Assembly (NCBI RefSeq): GCF_011806425.1
Contig: NZ_JAATOV010000001.1
Span: 1,054,001-1,118,000 of the forward strand
Direction of reading: 5' to 3'
Length of the DNA stretch: 64,000 nucleotides
Source: Thalassospira lucentensis
GTDB lineage: Bacteria; Pseudomonadota; Alphaproteobacteria; Rhodospirillales; Thalassospiraceae
Below, piece after piece: positions 35,813 to 43,997 of this stretch (position 1 is its first letter; each line of letters starts with the position of its first letter). The translations under genes and the position numbers were made by a program. The notes beneath the pieces were generated by a model. That model was not told the origin of the DNA. It worked only from the letters and a program-made list of their open reading frames with translations, and did no database searches.

Positions 35813-36802
35813 TTACTGGATGTAGCCGAACTTTTTGGCCATGCCGTTGTAAAGTTCGAACTGGCTTTTGACGTAAGCTGACGGATCTTCATCACCGATG
35901 ATCGAGATCGAGCCACGTTTTTTCGCCAGGTCCAGCCACTGTTCGTCAGTCGCAACATCGCCGAGGATTTCGGTCCATTTTGCAACAACTTCATCCGAAA
36001 GACCTTTGGGGCCATACAGACCGCTCCAGCCGCCAACTTGACCAGCCTGGGTGTAACCCAGTTCTTTGGCGGTCGGGACGTCCGGAAGGGCTTCCATACG
36101 TTTCGGCGAATACACCATCAGCGGACGCATTTTGCCTGCTTCGATGTGGGGCATCAGCGAACCAGCAGCAATTGCGAGGAAGTCAACGTGACCACCAAGA
36201 AGGGCAGCAGCCAAAGCCGAGCCACCTTTGTAAGGGACCAGGGTCGAAGCGGTCAGCGGGTCAAGGCCAACGTCAGACAGCAGCGCCTGAACCGAGAAAC
36301 CGTCAATCGCGGTCGGGCCAGATGCGGCATAGGTGGTTGCACCGTCGCTGTCTTTGATTTTTTCGATCAGGTCGTCGATGGTCTGGATGTCGGAATTTGC
36401 ATTCACGGCCAGGATCATCGGGGTGGATTCAAGCATACCAAGGAAGGTGTAGTCATCCCAAGCAACCGGGCTGTCGGTGTAAACAGCCGGATACAGCGCC
36501 ATGCCAACACGTGACAACAGAACGGTGTAGCCATCTGGTTTGGATTCAGAAACGAAACGGGCACCATTCATGCCGCCGTTACCGGTTTTGTTGACAACAA
36601 CAACCGGCTGGCCGTCGGTGTAGTTGCGGGCGGTTTCTGCCAGCGCACGTGCAGCAAGGTCAGAAGCACCGCCAGCACCATAAGGTGCGACCAGCGTAAT
36701 TGCTTTTTCAGGATAGTCGTCGGCCTGTGCGGTCGAAATCATGGTTGTCGTCGCAAGGATGGCAGCGGCAATGCCGGCTGCTTTTTTGAGCTGTCGAAAC
36801 AT
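35813..36802 (-). CDS. tctC: TctC-type periplasmic solute-binding protein
   Basis: 329 residues from ATG 36802, where GGGAG is spaced eight bases upstream; another ATG at 36808 is only two bases from it. Signal peptide FRQLKKAAGIAAAILATTTMISTAQA followed by DDYPEKAITLVAPYGAGGASDLAARALAE, the family's first ligand loop, then NKTGNGGMNGARFVSESKPDGYT, the Bug/TctC core. The protein captures a carboxylate in the periplasm and hands it to TctAB. First gene of the operon, divergent from a LysR regulator that probably senses the substrate. Confidence 0.94.
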   Translation of the reverse strand: MFRQLKKAAGIAAAILATTTMISTAQADDYPEKAITLVAPYGAGGASDLAARALAETARNYTDGQPVVVVNKTGNGGMNGARFVSESKPDGYTVLLSRVGMALYPAVYTDSPVAWDDYTFLGMLESTPMILAVNANSDIQTIDDLIEKIKDSDGATTYAASGPTAIDGFSVQALLSDVGLDPLTASTLVPYKGGSALAAALLGGHVDFLAIAAGSLMPHIEAGKMRPLMVYSPKRMEALPDVPTAKELGYTQAGQVGGWSGLYGPKGLSDEVVAKWTEILGDVATDEQWLDLAKKRGSISIIGDEDPSAYVKSQFELYNGMAKKFGYIQ

Positions 36803-36950
36803 TTTCATGTCTCCCTGTCTGGTGGTGGCAGGATTGCCATGCTCGATACTTTTCTTCTTCTGGGTATCATGCATAGCTAATCCATAACTGTTGGCGCAAA
36901 AAATTAATTCGAGTATAACTAATTTACATACTGAAGATGGGGCGCCCTAT

Positions 36951-37856
36951 ATGAACTTACGAGAGTTGGAAAGCTTTAATGCCTTTATGACCCAAGGGTC
37001 GGTCACGAAAGCCGCGCTGGCGATGAATATCAGCCAGCCGATGGTCAGTCGTTTGCTTAACAGCTTTGAAAAGTCAGTCGGATTTCCGTTATTCAACCGC
37101 AAACGCAATCAACTTATCCCGACCAACGAAGCCCATCAGTTTCATATCACCGTGGTGCGTTCGCTGAACTCTCTTCGTGAAATCGAAACCCAGGCCCGCG
37201 CGATTGCCAATGATCAGCTTGGTTCTATTCGCATCGCTGCGCAGCCGATTTATGTCGACACGTATCTTCTTGATGTGGTCGCCAAATTCAAATTGGCCCA
37301 TCCCAATGTTGCGATCAGTATCGTCGATACCGGTCTTGAAGGCATGCTTGAATTGGTCACAACCCGGCAATGCGATTTGGGAATCGGCATTACCCTTGAT
37401 CTGCAAGACCCCAATATGGTCGTCACCCCACTTGCACAATCGCGCGCGGTTTGCTTGATGCCGGTTGATCATCGATTGGCTGGGTTTGAATCGATTGATA
37501 TCGATTTGCTGCGCGGTGAACGCTTTGTTGAGCTGTCGATTGGATCGCCGCTTCGTACCAAGATCGACTATATTTTCCAAATCGCGGGTTGGCCGCGCAA
37601 CATTGCGGTCGAAGCGCGTACCATTCGAACCGTTTCGCGCCTTGTGGAGCGCAATGTTGGGATTGCGGTCATTGATCCGTTCGCTGCGTTGTTGGTTGAT
37701 GAAACCAAAGTAGTCGCGCGCACGCTTACCCCGGTGATTGACTGGGACGTGGCCCTGTTTACCGCATCGCGTGAACTCAGTGCTGTGGAAAAAAGCTTCT
37801 TGGCCTTCCTGCGTGCCGAACTGCCCAACCTGCGCAAAAGCGGTTGCGTGATCTAA
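36951..37856 (+). CDS. LysR-family regulator, probable controller of the tct operon
   Basis: 301 residues from ATG 36951 (MNLRELESFNAFMTQGSVTKAALAMNISQPMVSRLLNSFEKSVG is the standard winged-helix start; the longer open frame to 36891 precedes it without family sequence). The C-terminal substrate domain begins GSIRIAAQPIYVDTYLLDVV and contains CDLGIGITLD. Divergent from tctC with about 148 bases between starts, the classic setting for a LysR activator responding to the transported acid. Most TctABC systems with known control use two-component TctDE, which is absent here. Confidence 0.9.
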   Translation: MNLRELESFNAFMTQGSVTKAALAMNISQPMVSRLLNSFEKSVGFPLFNRKRNQLIPTNEAHQFHITVVRSLNSLREIETQARAIANDQLGSIRIAAQPIYVDTYLLDVVAKFKLAHPNVAISIVDTGLEGMLELVTTRQCDLGIGITLDLQDPNMVVTPLAQSRAVCLMPVDHRLAGFESIDIDLLRGERFVELSIGSPLRTKIDYIFQIAGWPRNIAVEARTIRTVSRLVERNVGIAVIDPFAALLVDETKVVARTLTPVIDWDVALFTASRELSAVEKSFLAFLRAELPNLRKSGCVI

Positions 37857-37881
37857 TCTCAACGACACCGAAAGCGGTTAA

Positions 37882-38697
37882 ATGTCCTTTGTAATACGAG
37901 TCCTGCTTTTTGTTTTGTTGACCGTTGCGACGCAAATAGGCGGCATTGCGTATCTAATAAGTCTGCCCCTGCGCCAGGTTTCCCGGCAATGGATACGTCA
38001 CCGATTGCTAAATGCGGCTGTATGCTTTTTGGTTGTTTACGCAGGTGTTTGGTACGGGGCGGCAAACTTGGCCCCGTTGGTGGGGCGGTATCCGATCCCG
38101 TGTTTTGGGAATGCGCCCTCCCATTTGATGATGCAGTCGCCAATGTACTGCATGATGAATCGTAACTATGTCCGTTCAGACCTTCTTCAGATCGCGGAAG
38201 AATTGGCGCACGACGTTGATCAGAAGTTTCCGGGGACCAAGACCTTGGCCTTGGATGCCGGTTTTCCATTTTTGGACGGTTTCCCGCTTCTTCCTCATTT
38301 GTCGCATGACGATGGAAACAAGCTTGATTTGGCATTCTATTACGCCGACCTCAGCGACGGTTATCAAATCGGAAAAACAAAATCCCCTATCGGGTACTGG
38401 GCATTCGAATTGCCAAAGGACAACCAGCGCGATGCGTGCGCGGCTGTTGATGCCGGATTCTCAATGCGCTGGGAAATGGCTTGGTTTTCGGTGTTGAACA
38501 ACGACTTGGTTCTGGAGCCTAAGCGGACTGCCTATGCGATTAGGTGGCTTGCGCAGAAAGGTCGAAGGTTGGGTGTGACTAAGGTGTTTGTTGAACCACA
38601 CTTGTTGTCAGAGCTTGGTCTCAGCGGTCAAAACTTGAAGTTTCAAGGCTGTTACGCAGCGCGGCACGATGATCACATCCATTTTCAAACCGATTAA
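37882..38697 (+). CDS. Membrane-anchored LAS-type (MepA-like) peptidase candidate
   Basis: 271 residues. Two hydrophobic segments (about 4-30 and 42-65), then an exported-looking domain. Residues H142 and D149 occur as SHDDGNKLDL (H-x6-D), and the C-terminus has RHDDHIHF with H265 and H267. This H..D...HxH arrangement is the zinc site of LAS peptidases such as MepA, DacB-like and VanX-type cell-wall enzymes. The rest is not recognised and the overall similarity is low, so the fold call is an inference. Starts 25 bases after the LysR gene; may share its transcript. Confidence 0.6.
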   Translation: MSFVIRVLLFVLLTVATQIGGIAYLISLPLRQVSRQWIRHRLLNAAVCFLVVYAGVWYGAANLAPLVGRYPIPCFGNAPSHLMMQSPMYCMMNRNYVRSDLLQIAEELAHDVDQKFPGTKTLALDAGFPFLDGFPLLPHLSHDDGNKLDLAFYYADLSDGYQIGKTKSPIGYWAFELPKDNQRDACAAVDAGFSMRWEMAWFSVLNNDLVLEPKRTAYAIRWLAQKGRRLGVTKVFVEPHLLSELGLSGQNLKFQGCYAARHDDHIHFQTD

Positions 38698-38716
38698 GTG
38701 TCGACGTAAATCTGCG

Positions 38717-39349
38717 TTAAACGCGGCGCTCAAAGGCCAACTTGGCGGCAAGGCCAAGGAAGATGCAGCCGGTGAAAACCTGAAACGCACGTGCCAACCG
38801 GGCCGATTGTGAAAGGACTTTTCCAAGCTTTCCGGCAAAGCTGCCAACAAGGCAGTTAATGACCGTACCGCCGATATTGAGGATCAGGCCGAAGATCAAA
38901 AACTGCACCAAAACAGATCCCCGCGACGCGTCGACAAATTGCGGAATAAATGCCAACACAAATACAATGATTTTCGGGTTCAGAAGGTTCACAACAATCC
39001 CATCGCGCCATGCGTGAAAGGCTGATGACTGCTGTGTTTTCGCCGCAGTCATGCTTGGGCCTTCGGAACGAAACGCGGCAATGGCCAACCACACCAGATA
39101 GGCAATCCCGGCCCAGCGCAAAACCTCCAGCGCAATCGGATGGGCTGCGACCAAGGCTGCCAATCCTAATCCGGCCAAAAGGGTATGGATCATTGAACCG
39201 GTTGCAATGCCAAGGCTAGCGGCATTTCCCGCACCCGGCCCGGATTTGAGGCCTTGGCCCAAGCAAAACAGCATGTCATTGCCCGGCGTCATGTTCAGCG
39301 CCAAGGCGGTCGGGATGAAAATGGCAAGTGTTTCAAGTGGGATCAGCAT
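38717..39349 (-). CDS. LysE/RhtB-family amino acid exporter
   Basis: 210 residues, about six membrane segments. Family start LAIFIPTALALNMTPGNDMLFCLGQGLKSGPGAGNAASLGIATGSMIHTLLAGLGLAAL with the conserved PG(N/P)D loop, then WAGIAYLVWLAIAAF and FRDGIVVNLLNPKI-type segment (WRDGIVVNLLNPKIIVFVLAFIPQFV). Exports amino acids or derivatives (threonine, homoserine lactone, lysine types); substrate not determinable. Convergent with the LAS-type gene, only 19 bases between stops. Confidence 0.92.
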   Translation of the reverse strand: MLIPLETLAIFIPTALALNMTPGNDMLFCLGQGLKSGPGAGNAASLGIATGSMIHTLLAGLGLAALVAAHPIALEVLRWAGIAYLVWLAIAAFRSEGPSMTAAKTQQSSAFHAWRDGIVVNLLNPKIIVFVLAFIPQFVDASRGSVLVQFLIFGLILNIGGTVINCLVGSFAGKLGKVLSQSARLARAFQVFTGCIFLGLAAKLAFERRV

Positions 39350-39411
39350 CGGGGACCTATAGCGTGTTAGAGATCATCGTTTGAGTTAGTTAACTTACTT
39401 AGTGTTCGCAA

Positions 39412-40128
39412 TCAGCTTCCAGCCCCATAACGATGGAGCACAGAGCCGTTCTTTTTGAGCCAGTGTTGTTGTTTTTTCGATGGGCCATAAAGATCATCAA
39501 CCACAGCCCAGAATCGCGCACTGTGATTGAGTTCTTGCAGGTGGGCGACTTCGTGGGCGACGACGTAATCAAGAACGTCTTCTGGGGCCAAAACGAGCCG
39601 CCAGCTAAAAGACAGGTTGCCGTTTGACGAACAACTGCCCCAACGTGTGCGGGTGTCTTTAAGGGATATGCGGTTGATTTTCTTGCCAATTTGATCAGCA
39701 TATTCTTGCGCGCGCGGGGCGATTTCAAGTTTGGCCTGTTTTTTCAGGAAATCTGTTACGCGCCGGTTGGTATGTTCTGGCAGTCCCGATACCCAAATAA
39801 CCCCCGCCTCGGCCCAGACGCCGCGTTTGGCATCGGGCACGGCGCGAATGGCGTAATCTTCGCCCAGAAACGGAATCCACGCACCCGGTACGAATTGAAC
39901 CCGTTCGGGCAAACGTTGGATATGGGCCGCGACCCAATCGCCATGTTGATTGAGCATCGAAAGCGCTGTTTTGCGCGACACCCCATTGGGTACGACGATT
40001 TCGACCCCGTCAAACGCCGGATCAATGCGCAGCTTGAGTCGCGTTGCCCGCGCACTGGGGCGCAGTCGGACCGGCAGCGGGCCAATTTTCGGCAGGTCGA
40101 TTTCGGTTTCTTCGGTCGTTTTGAGCAT
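39412..40128 (-). CDS. YgjP/M48-like metal-dependent hydrolase
   Basis: 238 residues. The zinc motif HEVAH is within YVVAHEVAHLQELNHSARFWAVV, followed by a third His in that segment, exactly the YgjP (DUF45) pattern; upstream are RLKLRIDPAFDGVEIVVP, RISLKDTRTRWGSCSSNGNLSFSWRLVLAP, also diagnostic. Cytoplasmic predicted protease of unclear role. Minus strand, 62 bases after the LysE start region; no clear operon partner. Confidence 0.92.
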   Translation of the reverse strand: MLKTTEETEIDLPKIGPLPVRLRPSARATRLKLRIDPAFDGVEIVVPNGVSRKTALSMLNQHGDWVAAHIQRLPERVQFVPGAWIPFLGEDYAIRAVPDAKRGVWAEAGVIWVSGLPEHTNRRVTDFLKKQAKLEIAPRAQEYADQIGKKINRISLKDTRTRWGSCSSNGNLSFSWRLVLAPEDVLDYVVAHEVAHLQELNHSARFWAVVDDLYGPSKKQQHWLKKNGSVLHRYGAGS

Positions 40129-40252
40129 TCGGAGCGATTTTTTCCAAAAGTGCTACGAGATTTTACGGGTTTTTGTGCCTTTTTAGCACCAAGCCCAATC
40201 TTCGGCCTTGCCCCTTACTAGTGTTTTCCTATACTCCGCGCTCAAGGTCTAG

Positions 40253-40293
40253 GGCTCTTTATGCAAGATGTCGCAGATTTTGCATAAAGAGCC
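40253..40293. promoter_or_regulatory. 14-base perfect inverted repeat upstream of argG
   Basis: GGCTCTTTATGCAA / TTGCATAAAGAGCC separated by 13 bases, about 120 bases before argG, in a 285-base gap that also carries the YgjP promoter. No T-tract follows, so not a simple terminator. May be an operator or a leader-RNA stem controlling argG. Confidence 0.5.
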
Positions 40294-40413
40294 GTCGGAG
40301 CGCCATTAAGGCTTTCGGGGCCCGACGTAATCAACAGATTGCGTCTATGACAGGGAAGCGGACAAATCTGTTCCATTCCCTGAATTGTATTAAAAAAGAA
40401 AGGCGTCACTGCA

Positions 40414-41634
40414 ATGAGCGATCAGGTCAAAAAGGTGGTGCTTGCCTATTCAGGCGGGCTTGATACCTCCATCATCCTGAAATGGCTGCGCGAACAATAT
40501 AACTGCGAAGTCGTGACTTTCACCGCCGATCTCGGCCAGGGCGAAGAGCTTGAGCCAGCCCGCAAAAAGGCAGAGATGTTTGGCGTGAAGCAAATCTTCA
40601 TCGAAGATCTGCGCGAAGAATTTGTCCGCGATTACGTCTTCCCGATGTTCCGCGCAAATGCCCTGTATGAAGGTGTTTACCTGCTGGGGACGTCGATTGC
40701 GCGCCCCTTGATTGCCAAGCGTCAGATCGAGATCGCCAAAGAAGTTGGTGCCGATGCCGTGTCGCACGGCGCAACCGGCAAGGGCAACGACCAGGTTCGT
40801 TTCGAACTTGGTTATTATGGCCTGAAACCTGACGTTAAGGTGATTGCACCTTGGCGTGAGTGGGATTTGAATTCCCGTACGGCCCTTTTGGACTTCGCCC
40901 AAAAGCATCAGATTCCGATTTCGGCCGACAAAGCTGGTGGCGATGAGCCGCCCTATTCGACCGATGCCAACCTTCTGCACATTTCGTACGAAGGCAAGGC
41001 CCTTGAAGATCCGTGGACCAAGCCGAACGAAAATATGTTCGTGCGCACGGTATCGCCGCAAAATGCACCTGATGCCATCACCACCATCGAAATTGAATTC
41101 GAAAAAGGTGATCCGGTTGCCATCAACGGCGAACGCATGAGCCCGGCAACCTTGCTGACCAAGCTCAACGAACTGGCCGGCAAGAACGGTATTGGTCGTC
41201 TTGATCTGGTTGAAAACCGTTACGTTGGCATGAAGTCCCGCGGTGTTTACGAAACTCCGGGCGGCACGATCATGCTGACCGCACACCGTGCGATGGAAAG
41301 CATCACGTTGGACCGTAATGCAGGGCACCTCAAAGACGAGTTGATGCCGCGTTACGCCGAGATGATCTATAACGGTTACTGGTGGTCGCCAGAACGTCAG
41401 GCCCTGCAGCGCCTGATCGATGACACCCAGCGTTCAGTCAACGGCACCGTGCGCCTTGACCTTTATAAAGGCAACGTGACCGTGACCGGACGTAAATCAC
41501 CAAATTCGATCTATTCCGAAGAACACGTCACGTTCGAGGCCGACACCGTTTACGACCAGCACGACGCAGAAGGCTTCATTAAGCTGAACGCGCTGCGCCT
41601 GCGTCTTGGCTACGGCAACGACGACTTGAAATAA
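40414..41634 (+). CDS. argG: Argininosuccinate synthase
   Basis: Joins citrulline and aspartate with ATP in arginine synthesis. 406 residues; N-terminal PP-loop [18 protein letters not shown], then [36 protein letters not shown], and [12 protein letters not shown], all diagnostic. ATG 40414 is about 30 bases after the hairpin region; a weak AAAGAAAGG is upstream. Other arginine genes in the window are argD-argF (49326-51441) and an ArgE-type gene. argH is not adjacent. Confidence 0.97.
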   Translation: MSDQVKKVVLAYSGGLDTSIILKWLREQYNCEVVTFTADLGQGEELEPARKKAEMFGVKQIFIEDLREEFVRDYVFPMFRANALYEGVYLLGTSIARPLIAKRQIEIAKEVGADAVSHGATGKGNDQVRFELGYYGLKPDVKVIAPWREWDLNSRTALLDFAQKHQIPISADKAGGDEPPYSTDANLLHISYEGKALEDPWTKPNENMFVRTVSPQNAPDAITTIEIEFEKGDPVAINGERMSPATLLTKLNELAGKNGIGRLDLVENRYVGMKSRGVYETPGGTIMLTAHRAMESITLDRNAGHLKDELMPRYAEMIYNGYWWSPERQALQRLIDDTQRSVNGTVRLDLYKGNVTVTGRKSPNSIYSEEHVTFEADTVYDQHDAEGFIKLNALRLRLGYGNDDLK

Positions 41635-41660
41635 TCACACCTGTTGTGTGTGAAGACGGG

Positions 41661-41694
41661 AACGAGGGGTGTCAAAGCCCCTCGTTTTCTTTTG
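41661..41694 (+). terminator. Intrinsic terminator after argG
   Basis: CGAGGGG / CCCCTCG stem, 8-base loop, then TTTTCTTTTG. Confidence 0.85.
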
Positions 41695-41787
41695 TTAGGC
41701 CCGATATCGGGATATAACGAGACCACATCGCGTCACGCTATGCCGTGCCCGGCGACGGGTATGCGCCACACTGAATTTTGAGAGCCC

Positions 41788-42534
41788 ATGCAACGCTATA
41801 AATGCACCGTGGAATATGATGGTCGCCCCTATCACGGGTGGCAGTATCAGGACGAAGTGATTTCGGTTCAGCAGGTCTTTGAGGCCGCAATCGAAAAATT
41901 CGTCGGTGAATTTGTGCGTGTCTATGTCTCGGGCCGGACTGATGCCGGGGTGCATGCTCTGGGTCAGGTTGTTCATTTTGATTTGGCGAAATATTACCCG
42001 GCCGAAGCAGTGATGAATGCGATCAACCACTACCTGAAACCGGCCCCTGTGGCGGTAAAGCAGTGTGAGGAAGTCTCAGAAGACTTCCATGCGCGGTTTT
42101 CATCCAAAAAACGCTACTACATGTATCGGATCATCAATCGCCGTGCGCCGCTGACATTTGAGTCCGGCCTTGCGTGGGGGGTGTATAAACCCCTTGATAT
42201 TGATGCGATGAACGAAGCGGCCCAGCATTTGATTGGGACATTTGATTTCACCAGTTTCCGTGCCAGCGAATGTCAGGCCAACAGCCCGATCAAGACGTTG
42301 GAAAAACTGGAAGTCACGCGCAGCATCGAAAACCCGCTTGAAATCCGCATTCACACCGAAAGCCGGTCTTTCCTGCATCATCAGGTGCGTAATATGGTCG
42401 GCACACTGGTTTTGGTCGGCAAAGGAAACTGGAAGCCGATTCGCGTGAAAAAGGCGCTGGAAGCGCGCAATCGCGCGGCAGGTGGACCAACATCACCGGC
42501 CGATGGGCTTTACTTTGTAAAGGTCGATTACTGA
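41788..42534 (+). CDS. truA: tRNA pseudouridine synthase A
   Basis: Modifies U38-40 in the anticodon arm of many tRNAs. 248 residues. Catalytic Asp lies in VYVSGRTDAGVHALGQVVHFD; other family marks are YDGRPYHGWQYQ, FHARFSSKKRYYMYRI, and FLHHQVRNMVGTLVLVGKG. Normal length and start (MQRYKCTVEYDG). Often next to fmt and def in alphaproteobacteria; here def is 20 kb away. Confidence 0.96.
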   Translation: MQRYKCTVEYDGRPYHGWQYQDEVISVQQVFEAAIEKFVGEFVRVYVSGRTDAGVHALGQVVHFDLAKYYPAEAVMNAINHYLKPAPVAVKQCEEVSEDFHARFSSKKRYYMYRIINRRAPLTFESGLAWGVYKPLDIDAMNEAAQHLIGTFDFTSFRASECQANSPIKTLEKLEVTRSIENPLEIRIHTESRSFLHHQVRNMVGTLVLVGKGNWKPIRVKKALEARNRAAGGPTSPADGLYFVKVDY

Positions 42535-42560
42535 TCAGCGATCAGACCTTGTCCTTGCTT

Positions 42561-43007
42561 TTATTTGGACGGATCGTCTGCCTGTGACAGGGCTGCCGTC
42601 ACTTTGGTAAGTGCCTCCAGGAATACTTGGCGCTCCTGACTGTTTAAACCCGACAATGCAGTTTCGTTGACCTGATCAACGATGGTTTTGATCTGGGCGG
42701 CGTGTGCAAGTGCCGAATCGCTAAGACGAATGTGCGTGATCCGTCTGTCGTTTTGATCCTTTTCGCGGATAATCAAGCCATCGCGGTCCATGCGGTTCAG
42801 GGTTGCGGCCATTGTCGGCTGTTCAATGTCAGCGCCAAGGGCAAGTTCCTTTTGGGTCCGCGACCCGCCATCAGACAAGGCAAAAAACACCGGCAAGTAA
42901 CCGCTGCCAAGGGCCAGAGGTTTAAGTTTGCGGTCAATCACTCGGGCGAACAGGCGGGCCGCCCAGTTGGTCATATAGCCAGCAGATTTATGACGTGTAA
43001 GGGGCAT
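42561..43007 (-). CDS. MarR-family transcriptional regulator
   Basis: 148 residues. Helix-turn-helix SRTQKELALGADIEQPTMAATLNRMDRDGLIIREKDQNDRRITHIRLSD is a textbook MarR wing. Divergent from a four-segment membrane protein gene with palindromes between them (separate entry), so it likely represses that gene and itself, relieved by a small molecule. Convergent with truA, 26 bases apart. Confidence 0.92.
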   Translation of the reverse strand: MPLTRHKSAGYMTNWAARLFARVIDRKLKPLALGSGYLPVFFALSDGGSRTQKELALGADIEQPTMAATLNRMDRDGLIIREKDQNDRRITHIRLSDSALAHAAQIKTIVDQVNETALSGLNSQERQVFLEALTKVTAALSQADDPSK

Positions 43008-43033
43008 TGGCTTTCCAGTTCTTCAGGTAAATG

Positions 43034-43065
43034 CATAGCTTGCTATGTAATATATAGTATGCTAT
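43034..43065. promoter_or_regulatory. Paired palindromes, probable MarR operator
   Basis: Perfect palindrome CATAGC-TT-GCTATG at 43034-43047 and an imperfect one ATAGTATGCTAT at 43054-43065, centres 19 bases apart (about two helical turns). They lie between the divergent MarR and membrane genes and overlap an AT-rich promoter-like stretch. Confidence 0.65.
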
Positions 43066-43118
43066 TTAAATACGTGTGGCGCCACATCGCAATCATTGAT
43101 CATCAAAGAGAGATTCCG

Positions 43119-43586
43119 ATGTCCACACATACCCGTCGTCCTTTATCCATCCTGCACCGGATTGCCGGTGTCATGGCCCTGTTGTTGATCGCTACTTTCT
43201 GGATTTCGACCGTCATCGTCGAATTACGTGGAAATATCGCAGAGATTGTCATGGTCAAAACGGCTGTTGCCTATGGTCTGTTGGTTCTAATCCCGTGTCT
43301 GATAACAACGGGGGCATCGGGCTTTCGGTTATCGGGCGGTAAGAAGGCAGGCTTGCTCGGCGTAAAGCTGCGTCGCATGAAAATCATCGCGGCCAATGGC
43401 GTGTTGTTTTTGATGCCCTGTGCCATATCGCTTGCCTTGATGGCCCAGCACGGGCGTTTTGACGCTGTTTTTACCATTATCCAAGGGATCGAGCTTTTGG
43501 CTGGGGCAATCAATATCTATTTGATCGGACGTAATATTCGCGACGGCATCCGTCTTGTGCGACCAGCAGGCATCTTGAGCAACTGA
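43119..43586 (+). CDS. Small membrane protein paired with MarR regulator
   Basis: 155 residues from ATG 43119 (AAAGAGAGA upstream); the long open frame from 42702 is a shadow of the MarR gene. Four hydrophobic helices: about 12-33, 46-65, 88-108 and 115-135. Not a recognised transporter family by eye. Similar small membrane proteins occur beside MarR regulators in marine bacteria, so a stress or efflux role is plausible but unproven. Confidence 0.8.
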   Translation: MSTHTRRPLSILHRIAGVMALLLIATFWISTVIVELRGNIAEIVMVKTAVAYGLLVLIPCLITTGASGFRLSGGKKAGLLGVKLRRMKIIAANGVLFLMPCAISLALMAQHGRFDAVFTIIQGIELLAGAINIYLIGRNIRDGIRLVRPAGILSN

Positions 43587-43997
43587 TGTTTCTGGTAATG
43601 GGCCTAGCATTGTGAAGGTTGATTACTCATCCACGCGCAAACCGCGTATGCGTCAATCATCAAAGCCGGCTGATTATTGGCAAAAATTCTATGACATGAA
43701 GCAATACCAACCTGTGCCAAACTTGGCGCAGTGTTTGGTGCTTGTCGTTATTTAAATAATCATTTTTACTAATAAATAAATGCCGCGTTGCGAAAGTAAT
43801 TCAATATAACCAGCACGTTGGGGGCGTTTTATACTTTATACTTTTAGTTTATGCGTCATGCCTTATAGTTGGAAATCTTCTTAAAAGAAGAGAATGCTTT
43901 TTATCCTGACGCAAGATCAGGAAAGCTTGGTGGGGTCGCGCCGAATTGGGCAGGGTTTCAGCGAAAAAAAGGCTGAAAAAGTGGGAAGTGAGAGATC
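43587..43997. other. AT-rich gap before chemoreceptor gene
   Basis: 411 bases, no gene. Two small stems lie in the probable leader of the chemoreceptor mRNA: TCTTCT-TAAA-AGAAGA near 43876-43891 and TCCTGA / TCAGGA at 43904-43922. A palindrome GCCAA-AC-TTGGC sits near 43720. No clear flagellar-type sigma-28 promoter seen. Confidence 0.5.

Noticed and set aside
42702..43118. Long upstream extension of the 43119 membrane protein
   Set aside because: The extra 139 codons run antisense through the MarR gene and lack family character; ATG 43119 has the ribosome site.
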